A stretch of 5,844 bases of DNA from assembly GCA_023427825.1 (NCBI GenBank), contig JAEZAI010000133.1, forward strand, positions 1-5,844. The letters are read 5' to 3'. Of the stretch, positions 5,393 to 5,844 are shown piece after piece. The first letter of the stretch is position 1, and the number at the start of each line of letters is the position of its first letter. A program made the position numbers and the translations under genes. This DNA comes from Actinomycetes bacterium. Its GTDB lineage: Bacteria > Actinomycetota > Acidimicrobiia > Acidimicrobiales > Microtrichaceae. The notes beneath the pieces are model-generated. The model was not told the origin of the DNA and searched no databases. It was given only the letters and a program-made list of their open reading frames with translations.

Positions 5393-5844
5393 GAGGCCAA
5401 CCACGGGTGCTCGAGGTCGAGGTACCGCTCGACCTGCATGACCTGCTGGAACTCGGTGAACTCCTCGGGCATGTCAGACGGCATCTGCTGCTCCGCCCTG
5501 CGGGCGTCGTCCTGCGAGGTGAAGTAGGCGACCTCGGTGAACGCGTCCCCGTCGTGGTACGCGGTCACGGTGCCGATCAGGTCGGGCCTCGCGGTGCGCA
5601 AGACGTCGTCCGCCTGTTCGGTCATCTCATGGGCTCGCCGGGAGTCCGTGCAGTGTCCTTCCATCACCTGGACGAACCCGGCGCTGTCGGCGTCACCGTG
5701 GTCCATCACCTGGACGTCCGACGTGTCGTGGAAGGTGACCGGACCGTCGAAGCACTTCTCGGTCTCGGCCCACCACGCCGACTGCTCCGGCCGGTCGCTG
5801 TTCTGCTGTGCTGCCTCCTTGCTCTCGAAGCGGACGACGAAGAT
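5377..5844 (-). CDS. Tandem ABM-like (dimeric alpha/beta-barrel) domain protein, N-terminus cut by window edge
   Basis: The frame is open without a stop from the TAG at 5377-5379 to the right edge, giving 155 visible residues that begin IFVVRFESKEAAQQ. Internal GTG/ATG codons near 5709 are not the start, because clearly related sequence continues upstream. The visible part holds the end of one domain (about 1-45) and a full second one (about 57-150, from GFVQVMEGHCTD to DLEHPWL). The two copies align: RFESKEAAQQ...RPEQ...FDGPVTFHDTSD against YFTSQDDARR...MPEE...FQQVMQVERYLD. From the offset of about 102 residues I infer that some 45-50 residues are missing. The fold resembles the antibiotic biosynthesis monooxygenase/ferredoxin-like barrel, which covers monooxygenases, haem-degrading enzymes and stress proteins. 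No catalytic residue can be assigned, and actinobacterial relatives are mostly hypothetical proteins. It converges on the TetR gene with a 9-bp gap. Confidence 0.8.
   Translation of the reverse strand: MFVVRFESKEAAQQNSDRPEQSAWWAETEKCFDGPVTFHDTSDVQVMDHGDADSAGFVQVMEGHCTDSRRAHEMTEQADDVLRTARPDLIGTVTAYHDGDAFTEVAYFTSQDDARRAEQQMPSDMPEEFTEFQQVMQVERYLDLEHPWLASAQRR

Noticed and set aside
1..5844. Search for CRISPR repeats, tRNA/rRNA genes, insertion-sequence ends and toxin-antitoxin or defence genes
   Set aside because: No spaced repeat array, cloverleaf with CCA end, terminal inverted repeats with transposase, or small toxin-like gene pairs were seen.

Overview
The window is high-GC DNA with strongly GC-biased third codon positions, frequent GTG starts and densely packed genes. 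This suggests an actinobacterium (Actinomycetota). I cannot place it more precisely from sequence alone. No rRNA, tRNA, CRISPR array, insertion sequence or phage gene was seen.

Layout, left to right. (1) The 3' end of an alpha/beta-hydrolase esterase on + (to 355). (2) A three-gene block on the minus strand, transcribed right to left: a PAP2-type membrane phosphatase (3270 to 2416), an OmpR/PhoB-type response regulator (2350 to 1673) and its sensor histidine kinase (1656 to 352). (3) A 217-bp divergent intergenic region (3271-3487) holding most of the candidate regulatory DNA. (4) A two-gene + strand unit, a cytochrome P450 (3488-4720) overlapped by 4 bp by a TetR-family regulator (4717-5367). 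(5) On the minus strand, the 3' part of a protein built from two copies of an antibiotic-biosynthesis-monooxygenase-like (ABM-like) domain, running off the right edge (5377-5844).

How the parts may work together. The PAP2 enzyme and the two-component pair look like one transcription unit, so phosphatase output and envelope sensing are probably linked. Just upstream of the proposed PAP2 start is a sigma70-like promoter that would give a leaderless mRNA. Immediately behind it is a pair of direct repeats with 11-bp periodicity, the geometry used by OmpR/PhoB-family regulators, so the operon may be controlled by its own regulator. The P450 and TetR genes overlap at GTGA and are probably co-translated; the regulator likely controls its own operon. 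An imperfect palindrome at 3382-3398 is a candidate operator. Both convergent gene junctions (near 355 and 5370) are extremely tight and carry GC-rich hairpins that may act as shared terminators.

The gene families are all known. The most interesting material is the regulatory architecture of the divergent region, the PAP2/two-component linkage and the duplicated ABM-like protein. I saw no clearly new defence or mobile system.
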